From: Marivirga lumbricoides
GTDB lineage: Bacteria > Bacteroidota > Bacteroidia > Cytophagales > Cyclobacteriaceae
Assembly: GCF_014636295.1 (NCBI RefSeq)
Contig: NZ_BMEC01000009.1
Span: forward strand, 221,355 to 285,354
DNA length: 64,000 bases
Direction: 5' to 3'
In this document: piece by piece, positions 35,601-44,758 of the stretch
Layout: every line of letters begins with the position of its first letter
How positions within the stretch are numbered: position 1 is the stretch's first letter
The notes under the pieces: model-generated
What the model was told of the DNA's origin: nothing
The model's database searches: none
What the model saw: the letters and a program-made list of their open reading frames with translations, nothing else
Translations under genes and position numbers: made by a program

Positions 35601-37583
35601 TTAAAATTTAGCTAAAGCTTCTAACTTCTTTTTAATTCGTTGCTTAGGCAGAAAGTCTTTTTCTAACTCACTATTAAATGGAACAGGAGTATCCAGACTT
35701 CCTTCACGCATAACTGGTGCATCCAGCCACTGAAAGCAGTTCTCTGCTATCCAGGCTGCAATTTCACCGGAAATGCTTCCAGTCAGGCAATCTTCATTAA
35801 AAATTAACACCTTTCCTGTTTTCTTTACACTTTTAGCTACCGTTTCTGTATCCCAAGGCAACAGTGTTCTTAAATCAATTAATTCAACAGAAAGTTCCTG
35901 AAAGTCATTGAGTAATTCCTGAGCCCATTGAACTCCCATCCCGTAGGTTACTAAGGTAATATCTTCTCCTTCCTTCAGCACACTCGCCTTACCTATTTCC
36001 AACGTATAATAGTCATCCGGAATATCATCAGAAACAGACCTGTACATTACCTTATGCTCGAAATACATCACAGGATTAGGTTCCTCGATGGCCGCTGTAA
36101 GTAGCCCTTTGGCATCATAAGGGTTGGACGGATAAACTATTTTTAAGCCTGGCGTATGAAAAAACCATGCTTCATTACTTTGTGAATGGAAAGGGCCTGC
36201 TGCAACTCCCGCTCCTGTTGGCATCCTGACTACTACATCTGCATTCTGCCCCCACCGATAATAAGATTTAGCCAGGTTATTTACAATCTGATTAAATCCG
36301 CAGGTTACAAAATCTGCAAACTGCATTTCAATAACAGCTTTTTGCTTTTTGATGCTCATGCCTAACCCTATACCAATGATGGCAGACTCACAAAGCGGTG
36401 TATTACGAATTCTATCTTTCCCGAATTGTTGAACAAAACCTTCAGTGATTTTAAAAACTCCACCATATTCAGCTACGTCCTGGCCCATAATTACCAGCTC
36501 AGGAAATTCCTCAAGCGATTGCTTCAGCCCATCCGAAATAGCATCTACATATCTTTTTGTAGACTTAGCACTCCCTATAGAATTAACTAATTTAGCCTCA
36601 TAAGGAGCATAAACATCCTTAATTTGTAGTTCAGAGCTCACCTCAGGATAAACATCCTCATCTGCCAGATTCAACCCTTCATTAATGCTCTTTTTAATGT
36701 CTTTTCTGATTTTATCCACTTCTTCAGAAGAAATAACACCTTCTTGCAGTAAATACCGCTCGTAATTTTCAACAGGGTCTTTCTGAGCCCACTTTTCAAA
36801 TAGCTCTTGCGGCACATATTTGGTTCCGGAGGCTTCTTCATGCCCCCTCATCCTGAAAGTCATCGCCTCAATTAAAATAGGCCTTGGATTTTTTCTTATT
36901 TCATTAGCTGCTTTATCTACAGCTTTATAAACTTCCAGGATATTGTTACCATCTACCTGAATGCTTTCAATTCCGTAGCCGGGTCCTTTATCTATAAAAT
37001 TCTTAAACTTAAATTGCTCTTCACTTGGTGTTGAGAGACCATAGCCATTATTTTCAATCATAAAAATAACTGGTAAATCCCACACAGCCGCTACATTTAG
37101 CGCTTCATGGAAATCACCCTCTGAGCTTCCACCATCACCACTAAAAACTAAAGTAGCTTTATCTTCCCTGGCGAGCTTATTAGCTAATGCAATTCCATCG
37201 GCTACAGCTAACTGCGGCCCCAGGTGGGAGATCATGCCTACGATATGAAAATCATTCGTACCAAAGTGAAAGGAACGATCTCTACCTTTGGTAAAGCCAG
37301 TCATTTTCCCTTGAAATTGAGCAAATAATCGTGAAAGAGGGATATCTCTGGTAGTAAATACACCGAGGTTTCTGTGCATAGGCAGAATATATTCATCTTT
37401 ATGAAGTGCCACCGTAGCTCCTACCGAGATGGCTTCCTGGCCTATACCTGAAAACCACTTACTAATTTTATTTTGTCTGAGTAGAATTAGCATCTTCTCT
37501 TCTATTAACCTCGGCAACAATATTTGTTTATACAGGTTAATTAACTGGTCTTTCGAAATATTTTCTTTGTTGAATTGCATCAT
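35601..37583 (-). CDS. 2-oxoacid dehydrogenase E1, fused alpha and beta subunits
   Basis: About 660 residues. The N-terminal half (to about 335) is the E1 alpha subunit with the thiamine-diphosphate motif GDGGSSEGDFHEALN...ENN. The C-terminal half (from about 345) is the beta subunit with VIMGQDVAEYGGVFK, GIGLGMS, EMQFADF and MPTGAGVAAGPFHSQS. In most bacteria these are two polypeptides; the fused form is common in Bacteroidota. The substrate is probably branched-chain 2-oxoacids or pyruvate; sequence alone does not decide. The frame opens with TTG at 37601, but the first ATG at 37583 gives the expected N-terminus (MMQFNKEN). E2 and E3 are not in the window. Confidence 0.93.
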   Translation of the reverse strand: MMQFNKENISKDQLINLYKQILLPRLIEEKMLILLRQNKISKWFSGIGQEAISVGATVALHKDEYILPMHRNLGVFTTRDIPLSRLFAQFQGKMTGFTKGRDRSFHFGTNDFHIVGMISHLGPQLAVADGIALANKLAREDKATLVFSGDGGSSEGDFHEALNVAAVWDLPVIFMIENNGYGLSTPSEEQFKFKNFIDKGPGYGIESIQVDGNNILEVYKAVDKAANEIRKNPRPILIEAMTFRMRGHEEASGTKYVPQELFEKWAQKDPVENYERYLLQEGVISSEEVDKIRKDIKKSINEGLNLADEDVYPEVSSELQIKDVYAPYEAKLVNSIGSAKSTKRYVDAISDGLKQSLEEFPELVIMGQDVAEYGGVFKITEGFVQQFGKDRIRNTPLCESAIIGIGLGMSIKKQKAVIEMQFADFVTCGFNQIVNNLAKSYYRWGQNADVVVRMPTGAGVAAGPFHSQSNEAWFFHTPGLKIVYPSNPYDAKGLLTAAIEEPNPVMYFEHKVMYRSVSDDIPDDYYTLEIGKASVLKEGEDITLVTYGMGVQWAQELLNDFQELSVELIDLRTLLPWDTETVAKSVKKTGKVLIFNEDCLTGSISGEIAAWIAENCFQWLDAPVMREGSLDTPVPFNSELEKDFLPKQRIKKKLEALAKF

Positions 37584-37742
37584 AAAAAAAGTTCCGCACA
37601 AAAATGCATTAAAAAGATTAAATGAGATGTTTTTGCCCGTTAATAATAGAAGGCTTGCAATAAATTTTACTTTTGTGGTGCGCTTTAGTTTAAAAACAAA
37701 ATTAAAGTAAAGCTTCGGTCTGCAAAAGGCTGTTATATTTTT

Positions 37743-37750
37743 TATTTTTG
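37743..37750 (+). promoter_or_regulatory. -7 element upstream of the M16 peptidase gene
   Basis: TATTTTTG, an exact TAnnTTTG match, ends 16 bases before the ATG at 37767. A second match, TACTTTTG, lies at 37668-37675. Neither has a clear -33 partner. Confidence 0.35.
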
Positions 37751-37766
37751 GAATTCAAATTAGCTT

Positions 37767-39005
37767 ATGATTAAATATAATTCTTTCACTCTTGATAATG
37801 GTCTTCGTGTTTTTGTACATGAAGATAAAAATACCCCACTGGCAGTTTTAAATATTTTGTATGATGTGGGTTCAAGGGATGAGCGATCCGATAAAACCGG
37901 ATTCGCACATTTGTTTGAGCATTTGATGTTTGGTGGTTCTAAAAACATCCCTAATTACGATGAACCTTTACAGCGTGTAGGAGGCGAAAATAATGCTTTC
38001 ACCAGCCCTGACATAACCAACTATTATGTTACTATTCCTGCCAAGAATATTGAAACTGCATTTTGGCTTGAGTCAGACAGGATGATGTCTTTGTCTTTTG
38101 ACCCAAAAGTACTGGAAGTTCAGCGAAGCGTAGTTATAGAAGAATTTAAACAGCGTTACCTTAACCAGCCTTACGGAGACCTTTGGCTAAAGCTAAGACC
38201 ACTTGTTTATGAAAAGCATCCCTACCAATGGGCTACTATTGGGAAAGAAATTAGCCATATTGAAAATGCTACAATGGAGGACGTGAAAGATTTCTTTTAC
38301 ACTCACTACAGGCCAAATAATGCCTACATGGTTGTTGCTGGAAATGTGGACACAGATGAAGTAAAAAAACTTAGTGAAAAATGGTTTGGAGAAATCCCGG
38401 CTGGTGAAAAGAAAGAGCGAAAACTACCCACAGAACCTAAGCAAACGAAGGCTAAATTTCTGGAAATAACCTCTGATGTTCCGGTGGATGCCATCTACAA
38501 AGCCTACCATATGCCTGCTAAAACCGATCCTGATTACTATGCCGCAGACTTAGTGAGCGACCTTTTAGGAAGGGGCAAGTCTTCCAGGCTATATCAAAAA
38601 CTCGTAAAAGATGATGCTATTTTCTCTTCGCTTTCTGCCTATGTAACCGGTTCTGTAGACCCAGGCTTAATGATTATTAGCGGACAGGTTTCTGATGGTA
38701 TAACTATAGAAAATGCTGACTTAGCTACTGAAGGTGTAATCAACGAGTTTCTGGCAGCGGATTTAGCGAATAAAGAAATTGAGAAAGTGAAAAACCAGGC
38801 AGTTTCAACAATAGTATATGGAGAGGTGGAATTATTAAACCGGGCTATGGGAATAGCTTTTGGTGCAGCAATTGGCAACCCAAATTTGGTAAATGAAGAA
38901 ACTAATCTGATTAAATCAGTTAGTAAAAGTGAAATTGAAAAAGCTGCCAGAGAAATATTAGTGCCTGAAAATTGTACCACTGTTTATTATAAAGCAAAGA
39001 AATGA
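37767..39005 (+). CDS. M16-family zinc metallopeptidase
   Basis: A 412-residue pitrilysin-family peptidase with the inverted zinc motif HxxEH (H48, E51, H52 in FAHLFEHLMFGG) and the distal glutamate in VVIEEFKQRY. A second, inactive M16 C-terminal domain follows (about 165-350). There is no signal peptide, so it is cytoplasmic or relies on a non-classical route. It has single-subunit length like the processing-peptidase/PqqL branch. Its stop overlaps ispF by four bases (ATGA). Confidence 0.92.
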   Translation: MIKYNSFTLDNGLRVFVHEDKNTPLAVLNILYDVGSRDERSDKTGFAHLFEHLMFGGSKNIPNYDEPLQRVGGENNAFTSPDITNYYVTIPAKNIETAFWLESDRMMSLSFDPKVLEVQRSVVIEEFKQRYLNQPYGDLWLKLRPLVYEKHPYQWATIGKEISHIENATMEDVKDFFYTHYRPNNAYMVVAGNVDTDEVKKLSEKWFGEIPAGEKKERKLPTEPKQTKAKFLEITSDVPVDAIYKAYHMPAKTDPDYYAADLVSDLLGRGKSSRLYQKLVKDDAIFSSLSAYVTGSVDPGLMIISGQVSDGITIENADLATEGVINEFLAADLANKEIEKVKNQAVSTIVYGEVELLNRAMGIAFGAAIGNPNLVNEETNLIKSVSKSEIEKAAREILVPENCTTVYYKAKK

Positions 39006-39517
39006 ATATCAGAGTAGGATATGGTTATGATGTACATCAACTAGCCGATGGAGAAGAATTTTGGTTAGGAGGTATTAAACTGGATTACCACAAAGGTGCT
39101 GTAGGGCATTCAGATGCTGATGTATTAATCCATGTAATTTGTGATGCGCTCTTAGGCGCTGCCAACTTAAGAGATATCGGCTATCACTTTTCTGATACGG
39201 ATCCTCAGTTTAAAGGGATTGATAGTAAAATATTATTAAAAAAAACTGTGGAACTCATCAGATCTAAAGGATACGAAATAGGTAACATTGATGTGACTGT
39301 TGCATTACAAAAACCTAAAATCAATCCGCATATTCCTGAAATGAAAGCGTGTCTTACCAAAGTGATGCACATTAAAGCAGATGATTTATCCATTAAAGCC
39401 ACTACCACTGAGAAATTAGGCTTTGTAGGGCGGGAAGAAGGCGTAGATGCCCATGCAGTAGTCTTAATATATAAAGTGGAAAATAGTACAGATATCAAAA
39501 ATCAATACGCAAATTAA
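39002..39517 (+). CDS. ispF: 2-C-methyl-D-erythritol 2,4-cyclodiphosphate synthase
   Basis: A 171-residue MEP-pathway enzyme that cyclises CDP-methylerythritol 2-phosphate for isoprenoid synthesis. The start RVGYGYDVHQL carries the metal ligands Asp and His; HSDADVLIHVICDALLGAA and the C-terminal TTTEKLGFVGREEG complete the family signature. Slightly longer than usual because of a C-terminal extension. Translationally coupled to the M16 peptidase gene. Confidence 0.97.
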   Translation: MNIRVGYGYDVHQLADGEEFWLGGIKLDYHKGAVGHSDADVLIHVICDALLGAANLRDIGYHFSDTDPQFKGIDSKILLKKTVELIRSKGYEIGNIDVTVALQKPKINPHIPEMKACLTKVMHIKADDLSIKATTTEKLGFVGREEGVDAHAVVLIYKVENSTDIKNQYAN

Positions 39518-39525
39518 TCAGTGAA

Positions 39526-40209
39526 ATGAGTAAGGTGAAAATCATTACTACAGAAGACGGCTCACATTCTCTTTACCATGAAGAACTTAAGGAAACTTAT
39601 CACTCTTTTCATGGTGCACTTCAAGAGTCAAAGCATGTTTTTATTGAAAAAGGTATAAGATTTTGGAGAAACAAAGAGGGATTACCCGACTTTCTTAAAG
39701 TATTTGAAGTAGGGATGGGTACAGGGCTCAATGCCTTACTGACTGCCCAATTGGCTAAGGAAAATAATATCAGTATTGAGTATACCACGCTGGAACCGTT
39801 CCCTCTGGAAAATGAACTGATTTCGCAGTTGAATTACCCTGATCAATCTGACGATCCTAAATTAAAAGAGATTTTTAAAAGAATACATCAGGTTGCCTGG
39901 GAAGAACCAATAGAACTTTACCCCTACTTTCAATTGACCAAGCATCGTTTAAAACTGGAAGATTATAAAATTGGGAAAGAGCAGTTTGATGTGCTGTTTT
40001 TCGATGCATTTGCGCCTAATAAACAAGCAGAGCTTTGGGAATTAAGTGCGCTTAAAAAATGCTACTCTTTATTGAAAAGGGGAGGCGTATTTACTACCTA
40101 TAGCGCTAAAGGCCAGTTGAAAAGAGATTTAAAAAGCTTAGGCTTTGAAGTTGAGACATTGCCAGGCCCTCCGGGGAAAAAAGAAATGGTGAGGGGAGTG
40201 AAACAGTAG
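39526..40209 (+). CDS. mnmD: tRNA 5-aminomethyl-2-thiouridine methyltransferase, MnmD-type
   Basis: A 227-residue SAM methyltransferase matching the N-terminal half of MnmC. The SAM-binding strand is VFEVGMGTGLNAL (about 60-72), and DVLFFDAFAPNKQAELW is the family's signature loop. It methylates nm5s2U34 in tRNA wobble positions. The FAD-dependent second half of E. coli MnmC is absent, as is usual for stand-alone MnmD. It follows ispF by eight bases and is probably co-transcribed. Confidence 0.9.
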   Translation: MSKVKIITTEDGSHSLYHEELKETYHSFHGALQESKHVFIEKGIRFWRNKEGLPDFLKVFEVGMGTGLNALLTAQLAKENNISIEYTTLEPFPLENELISQLNYPDQSDDPKLKEIFKRIHQVAWEEPIELYPYFQLTKHRLKLEDYKIGKEQFDVLFFDAFAPNKQAELWELSALKKCYSLLKRGGVFTTYSAKGQLKRDLKSLGFEVETLPGPPGKKEMVRGVKQ

Positions 40210-40325
40210 ATTTTAAAACCCAGAGTCTAGAGGCTAGGCACTTTTAACAATAGACGGTAACTAATGAGCAACCACTAATTTCCATCGACTACTTACTAAT
40301 AACTAAATTCTACTAACTTCATAAA

Positions 40326-41483
40326 ATGGATTTACGACTTTTTTTCAGCCCTGTTCCTGAATCAGTATTTGCTGATGTTAGCAAGCAAAATAGTTTTTTT
40401 AAAAGCATTACTGTATACCAGGAAATCTTTCCTGACTATAAATCTGCAGACATTGCCATTATAGGCATAACGGAAAACAGGAGTGCTCCGGAAGGCTCAG
40501 GAATTGCTGAGGGTGCCAATGCTACACGTAAAAAGCTGTATCATTTAATGAAGGGTACAGGAGCTTATAACATCGTGGATTTAGGTAATATTTCAGAAGC
40601 TATAGATGTGGAACAAACCTATGGCAGGGTACAAGAGGTCTGTCGGGCCTGTTTAGAAAACAATGTATTGCCTATACTAATAGGAGGCCCCCACGAAATG
40701 ACTTTTGCTCAATACCAGGCATATGAGGAAATGGAAAAACTTATCAGCCTCATAAATATAGATGCCTTTTTGGATATGGAAGGGAACGATGCACCTGAGA
40801 ACAAACAACATGTTCAGAAATTGTTAATGCACCAGCCTAACTACTTATTTAATTACAGTCACCTGGCGTACCAAAGTTACCTTGTAAATCCTAAAGCTAT
40901 TGCTACTTTAGAAAAGCTTTATTTCGAAGCTCATCGAATTGGTGCGCTCCGCCACGACATTAAGGAAATGGAACCTGTGATCAGGCAAGCAGATATGTTA
41001 AGTTTTGATTTAAACGCAATCCGCTCTTCTGATTTCCCTGCAGGAACACAGGCTCAGCCATTCGGATTAACAGGAGAAGAGGCCTGCCAATTGTGCTGGT
41101 ATGCCGGTATAAACGAAAAATTAAGTGCTGCGGGTTTTTATGAGTTTGATCCTTTACTGGATGATCAAGCGGGTAAATCCGCATCCGTGCTGGCAACTAT
41201 GATCTGGTATTTTATTGAAGGCTTTTACCACAGAAAAGATTCCAGAGATTTTAGATCTAATGACTATATCAAATATGTGGTTTCAATGCCCAGCGAACCC
41301 GAAACACTGGTATTTTATAAAAGTAATGTAAGTGAAAAGTGGTGGATGGAGGTACCTAATCCCTCCCAAAGCACGATGTACCACAGGAACTCTATTGTAC
41401 CATGCAGCTATACTGATTATCAACAAGCCGGAAAGGGAGAACTACCTGAAAGATGGATTGTTATGCATTCAAAGTTATTTTAG
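40326..41483 (+). CDS. arginase-superfamily protein, formimidoylglutamase-like, with missing metal ligands
   Basis: A 385-residue ureohydrolase-fold protein. The ligand motifs can be aligned with the arginase pattern: GGPH (H123), DAFLD (D146, F148, D150) and SFDLN (D228, N230). The canonical forms are GGDH, DAHxD and SxDxD, so the histidine of the second motif is Phe and the second aspartate of the third is Asn. Bacteroidota carry a family of such diverged proteins, annotated as formimidoylglutamase. No other hut genes are nearby, so a role in histidine breakdown is doubtful. It could have altered metal use or be a non-catalytic relative. It is followed nine bases later by a lipoprotein gene. 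Confidence 0.8.
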   Translation: MDLRLFFSPVPESVFADVSKQNSFFKSITVYQEIFPDYKSADIAIIGITENRSAPEGSGIAEGANATRKKLYHLMKGTGAYNIVDLGNISEAIDVEQTYGRVQEVCRACLENNVLPILIGGPHEMTFAQYQAYEEMEKLISLINIDAFLDMEGNDAPENKQHVQKLLMHQPNYLFNYSHLAYQSYLVNPKAIATLEKLYFEAHRIGALRHDIKEMEPVIRQADMLSFDLNAIRSSDFPAGTQAQPFGLTGEEACQLCWYAGINEKLSAAGFYEFDPLLDDQAGKSASVLATMIWYFIEGFYHRKDSRDFRSNDYIKYVVSMPSEPETLVFYKSNVSEKWWMEVPNPSQSTMYHRNSIVPCSYTDYQQAGKGELPERWIVMHSKLF

Positions 41484-41491
41484 AAATTCTT

Positions 41492-42223
41492 ATGAAGTAT
41501 TCATTTTTACTTATTATAACAGCTTTTTGCCTCTCATGCCAGCCAGAGAATGAGTCAGCTTCAGATATTATCAATAAATCCATTAGCTATCATGGTGGAC
41601 CAGCTTATGATACTGCTCAAATAAAATTTGAGTTCAGAGATAAGTATTACTTCCTTCAGCACAACAATGGCCTCTACACTTACAAAAGGTTATTCAGTGA
41701 TTCTTTAGGCAACAAAATCGTTGATGCTCTTAATAATAAAGGTTTTCAAAGACAAATTAATGAAGCCGATACTTTATTATTGGCCAAAGATTCAGCTGCA
41801 TTTGCTAATTCTGTAAACTCAGTTCTCTATTTTGCCCTGCTTCCCTATGGTTTAGATGCTCCATCCGTAATTTCAGAGAGATTAGCAGATGCAGAGATTA
41901 AAGGAAATAATTACTACACAATAAAAGTAACTTTTCAGCAAGAGGGTGGAGGCACCGATTATGAAGATGAATTTGTCTATTGGTTTGATCAGGAGGATTA
42001 CTCTATGGATTATCTGGCCTATTCTTACCATACTGAAGGTGGGGGCATCAGATTTAGGGAAGCTGTAAATCCAAGAAAAGTGAACGGAATTATTTTTCAG
42101 GATTATAATAACTATAAGGCGGAAAAAGATACACGTTTAGAAACATTGGCAGAGAAGTTTTCTAAAGGAGAATTAGAATTGCTCTCTGAAATAGATTTAG
42201 AATTTACAGAAACTCAAAAATGA
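41492..42223 (+). CDS. lipoprotein, DUF6503-like
   Basis: About 243 residues. An upstream in-frame ATG at 41453 would overlap the previous gene; the ATG at 41492 instead gives a clean lipoprotein signal (MKYSFLLIITAFCLSC), with C16 as the lipidated residue. The body begins SASDIINKSISYHGG and resembles the Bacteroidota DUF6503 proteins, which have a LolA/LppX-like beta-sandwich appearance; the name is from memory. Conserved-looking segments are VYWFDQEDYSMDYLAYSYHTEGGGIRFRE and GIIFQDYNNY. Probably periplasmic or outer-membrane; function unknown. The stop overlaps the next gene (ATGA). Confidence 0.75.
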   Translation: MKYSFLLIITAFCLSCQPENESASDIINKSISYHGGPAYDTAQIKFEFRDKYYFLQHNNGLYTYKRLFSDSLGNKIVDALNNKGFQRQINEADTLLLAKDSAAFANSVNSVLYFALLPYGLDAPSVISERLADAEIKGNNYYTIKVTFQQEGGGTDYEDEFVYWFDQEDYSMDYLAYSYHTEGGGIRFREAVNPRKVNGIIFQDYNNYKAEKDTRLETLAEKFSKGELELLSEIDLEFTETQK

Positions 42224-42663
42224 TTATATCGAAGCCACGCTACCAAACACTTTTTGCTTTAGGGGTTTTTCTAATCCTGGTATTTGGTTCTTTCTTTTTG
42301 CTTTTAAATAGTTTACTCAGCTCGCCCGAAAGCTTTTTCATTTTAAAAATCATACTTGCTCCTCTTACTTTAGTAATTGCGCTATTGGTGCTTTCAAAAT
42401 TCATTGCAGCTATTAAAGTGGTAAAAATTGGTAATAATAAAATCAATATCACGTATCTGATCAGTAGAAGCAAAGCTGAAATTGCTATTGCTGATATAAA
42501 AGGCTGGACTGAAGAAATTGTAAAAACCAAGCAAGGGGACTATAAGGAAATCAAAATTCTCTTCGGCCAAAAGAAAATATTAAAGCTCTCTAATAAGGAA
42601 AATACAGAATATGAAAGAGTAGTTAAATATCTCAACGCAAAGGCAAAAAAAGTGAAAAGGTAG
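42220..42663 (+). CDS. small membrane protein, PH-like tail
   Basis: A 147-residue protein with two membrane segments (about 10-30 and 40-62) and a cytosolic C-terminal half (about 70-147) with the strand pattern ITYLISRSKAEIAIADIKGWTEEI...IKILFGQKKILKL, similar to the bacterial PH-like domains of small membrane proteins. Coupled to the lipoprotein gene by a four-base overlap. Function unknown. Confidence 0.7.
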   Translation: MIISKPRYQTLFALGVFLILVFGSFFLLLNSLLSSPESFFILKIILAPLTLVIALLVLSKFIAAIKVVKIGNNKINITYLISRSKAEIAIADIKGWTEEIVKTKQGDYKEIKILFGQKKILKLSNKENTEYERVVKYLNAKAKKVKR

Positions 42664-42782
42664 CACTTAAGTTAAAGTATCTCATTAGTATTCTAATTCC
42701 TCCTCTCAATCTAAAATTTATCACAACCATTTTCCATTAAAGAAGTTTGTACAATATCTTATCAAACTAAACTTAATAGATT

Positions 42783-43283
42783 ATGGCAAAAGTAACATTA
42801 GGCGGTAACCCTGCCAATACAGCAGGGAATTTACCGGAAGTAAATCACCAGGCACCTGCATTTACATTAGTAAAAACAGATTTATCCGAAGTCTCCTTAA
42901 GTGACTATAAAGGTAAAAATGTTATCCTTAATATATTTCCCAGTGTAGATACAAAGGTTTGTGCCACTTCAGTAAGAAAATTTAATGAACAAGCCACGGC
43001 TCTTGATAATACAGTTGTATTATGTATTTCCAAAGATTTACCGTTTGCTCAGGCAAGGTTCTGTGGAGCTGAAGGAATTGAAAACGCAATTCCGTTGTCA
43101 AATTTCAGAGATGATGATTTTGGAAAAAGCTACGGAGTAACTTTAGCAGACGGAGCATTTAAGGGACTAAATGCCAGGGCTGTAGTTGTAATTAATGCGG
43201 ATGGAAAAGTAAGTTATACTGAATTAGTACCTGAAATTGGCAACGAGCCAGATTATGATAATGCTTTGGCTGCTGTGAAATAA
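42783..43283 (+). CDS. tpx: thiol peroxidase (atypical 2-Cys peroxiredoxin)
   Basis: A 166-residue periplasmic-type/cytosolic peroxiredoxin of the Tpx family. The peroxidatic cysteine is C60 in PSVDTKVCATS, the resolving cysteine C94 in DLPFAQARFCGAEG. It reduces hydrogen peroxide and lipid hydroperoxides with thioredoxin. Full length, no signal peptide. Monocistronic, ending at a strong bidirectional terminator. Confidence 0.97.
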   Translation: MAKVTLGGNPANTAGNLPEVNHQAPAFTLVKTDLSEVSLSDYKGKNVILNIFPSVDTKVCATSVRKFNEQATALDNTVVLCISKDLPFAQARFCGAEGIENAIPLSNFRDDDFGKSYGVTLADGAFKGLNARAVVVINADGKVSYTELVPEIGNEPDYDNALAAVK

Positions 43284-43309
43284 AATCCCCCCTATTAAAT
43301 TAACAGCAT

Positions 43310-43344
43310 AAAAAAACCAGACTGATTTCAGCCTGGTTTTTTTT
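43310..43344. terminator. bidirectional terminator between tpx and a lipoprotein gene
   Basis: AAAAAAACCAG-A-CTGA-TT-TCAG-C-CTGGTTTTTTTT: stem CCAG/CTGG with inner CTGA/TCAG, A-tract on one side and T-tract on the other, so it can stop transcription from both convergent genes. Confidence 0.9.
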
Positions 43345-43378
43345 ATGGATTATTTCTAAAAATTTTAGAAATCAAATA

Positions 43379-44341
43379 TTATTCAACAGTAGATTGCACT
43401 TTAACTTCAATAGTAATAGTACCTTCACCATTTGTATCATTAATTGCAGTAACATGGATTAAACCTACATAATCACCTCTATCTTCATCCAACTTGAAAG
43501 CAACAACACTTCCCACAGCTAATTGAGTAGCAGCAGTATTAGTGTTCAATTCAGACGCTGCAGATGCTACTAAATCGCTATTATTTTCTATTGCATTAAA
43601 ATCAGCAGGGCTTAATTCTGTAACTCTAAACCTTGTGGAATTCCTTGTCCCAAACACACCACTAATTGGCAAATCAACGCTATTATAAACACTATGTAAT
43701 CCGGCATCATCAATAGCAGCAATTGAATTTTTATTATTAGATCCCCAATAATAAGCAAAATCAACAGGCGAACCACTTGAACCTGAAGCTTCTCTTGCCT
43801 CAGCATAGCCATATCTTATATTGCTAATAGCATTGTAAAAACCTTCTTCAGCATTACCTTGCGCACCAAATAGAACTTGCTCATAAAATTCTATCCCTCT
43901 TTCTTCTACTACCAATTCTGCATTCGCAGTACCAGTTCTTCCTTCACTATCTTGCATAGTAATTTCAAAAGTTAAGGTAGAACCAGCAGCTTCTTCTGGG
44001 ATAACAAATCCTGATATTGTAAAATTTCCTTCTTGCACACCTGCAACATTAAAAAAGTTCAAGTCTACAACATTACTTACTATTCCTCCATTACTTATAG
44101 TTAGATCGAAATCGTTCTCCTCAGTAGAAACATCAACAGAAGCTCCTACTACATTGGCTGTAGAAGTAAAATTAACTTCGAAATTAACCGTTTCTCCAAC
44201 ACTGTAGGTATCTTGCTCATCAGCAACCTCAATACTTACTGATGGGTTACTTGAAACCTCATCCTCATCATCACAAGCCGTGAAAAATAATGTACCTGCT
44301 ATTGCAGACAGCATCCATGCATTTCTAAATAATTTTTTCAT
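43379..44341 (-). CDS. lipoprotein with Ig/cadherin-like region, unknown function
   Basis: A 320-residue protein with a lipoprotein signal peptide (C23 in FFTACDD) followed by an acidic linker. Residues about 35-150 resemble an Ig/cadherin-like sandwich (SVSIEVADEQDTYSVGETVNFEVNF). The rest is mixed alpha/beta with no recognised domain (FAYYWGSNNKNSIAAIDDAGLHS). It resembles Bacteroidota surface lipoproteins of unknown role. Monocistronic. Confidence 0.7.
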   Translation of the reverse strand: MKKLFRNAWMLSAIAGTLFFTACDDEDEVSSNPSVSIEVADEQDTYSVGETVNFEVNFTSTANVVGASVDVSTEENDFDLTISNGGIVSNVVDLNFFNVAGVQEGNFTISGFVIPEEAAGSTLTFEITMQDSEGRTGTANAELVVEERGIEFYEQVLFGAQGNAEEGFYNAISNIRYGYAEAREASGSSGSPVDFAYYWGSNNKNSIAAIDDAGLHSVYNSVDLPISGVFGTRNSTRFRVTELSPADFNAIENNSDLVASAASELNTNTAATQLAVGSVVAFKLDEDRGDYVGLIHVTAINDTNGEGTITIEVKVQSTVE

Positions 44342-44758
44342 TGGTTTTTGTTTTGTTCGTTTTGATTAAAAAAATTAATATTATGCGGGAATAGTTTATC
44401 GTTGACCCGCTCTTTTATAGACTCCTGTAACGGTAAAAAGGTTGTAATCATGCATAAAAAGATACTTTTTTTTCTTTTCAGCCATTGATTTCAAAGTAAT
44501 ATTTAATATATTGATGTAATAAATAAAAGAGCACAAAAACTTTAATTACCTCATTATAAAACCATTACAAATGTAATCGCTTTTGCAATGACTTATTTTT
44601 TAAGGTATTTCATGTAATTAATATAATTTTATTGATAGAAATTTTGAGAAATTAATTATAAATTGCATCGAGATTTATTGTATTTTTATTTACATTTATA
44701 AATTGTAAATACATTAAGAACGAAAACTAAATTAATCATCACTAAAGAAAAATGAATT
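44342..44758. other. intergenic region between divergent genes with a palindrome
   Basis: About 415 bp, very AT-rich. It holds a 21-bp near-palindrome at 44689-44709 (TTTACA...TGTAAA arms with TTTATAAA inside), 50 bp before the ATG at 44759, which could be a dimeric-regulator site. No RNA gene is seen. Confidence 0.4.

Noticed and set aside
41453-41491. Longer N-terminus for the lipoprotein gene beginning at 41453
   Set aside because: It would overlap the arginase-family gene by 31 bases and would bury the lipoprotein signal peptide 13 residues inside.
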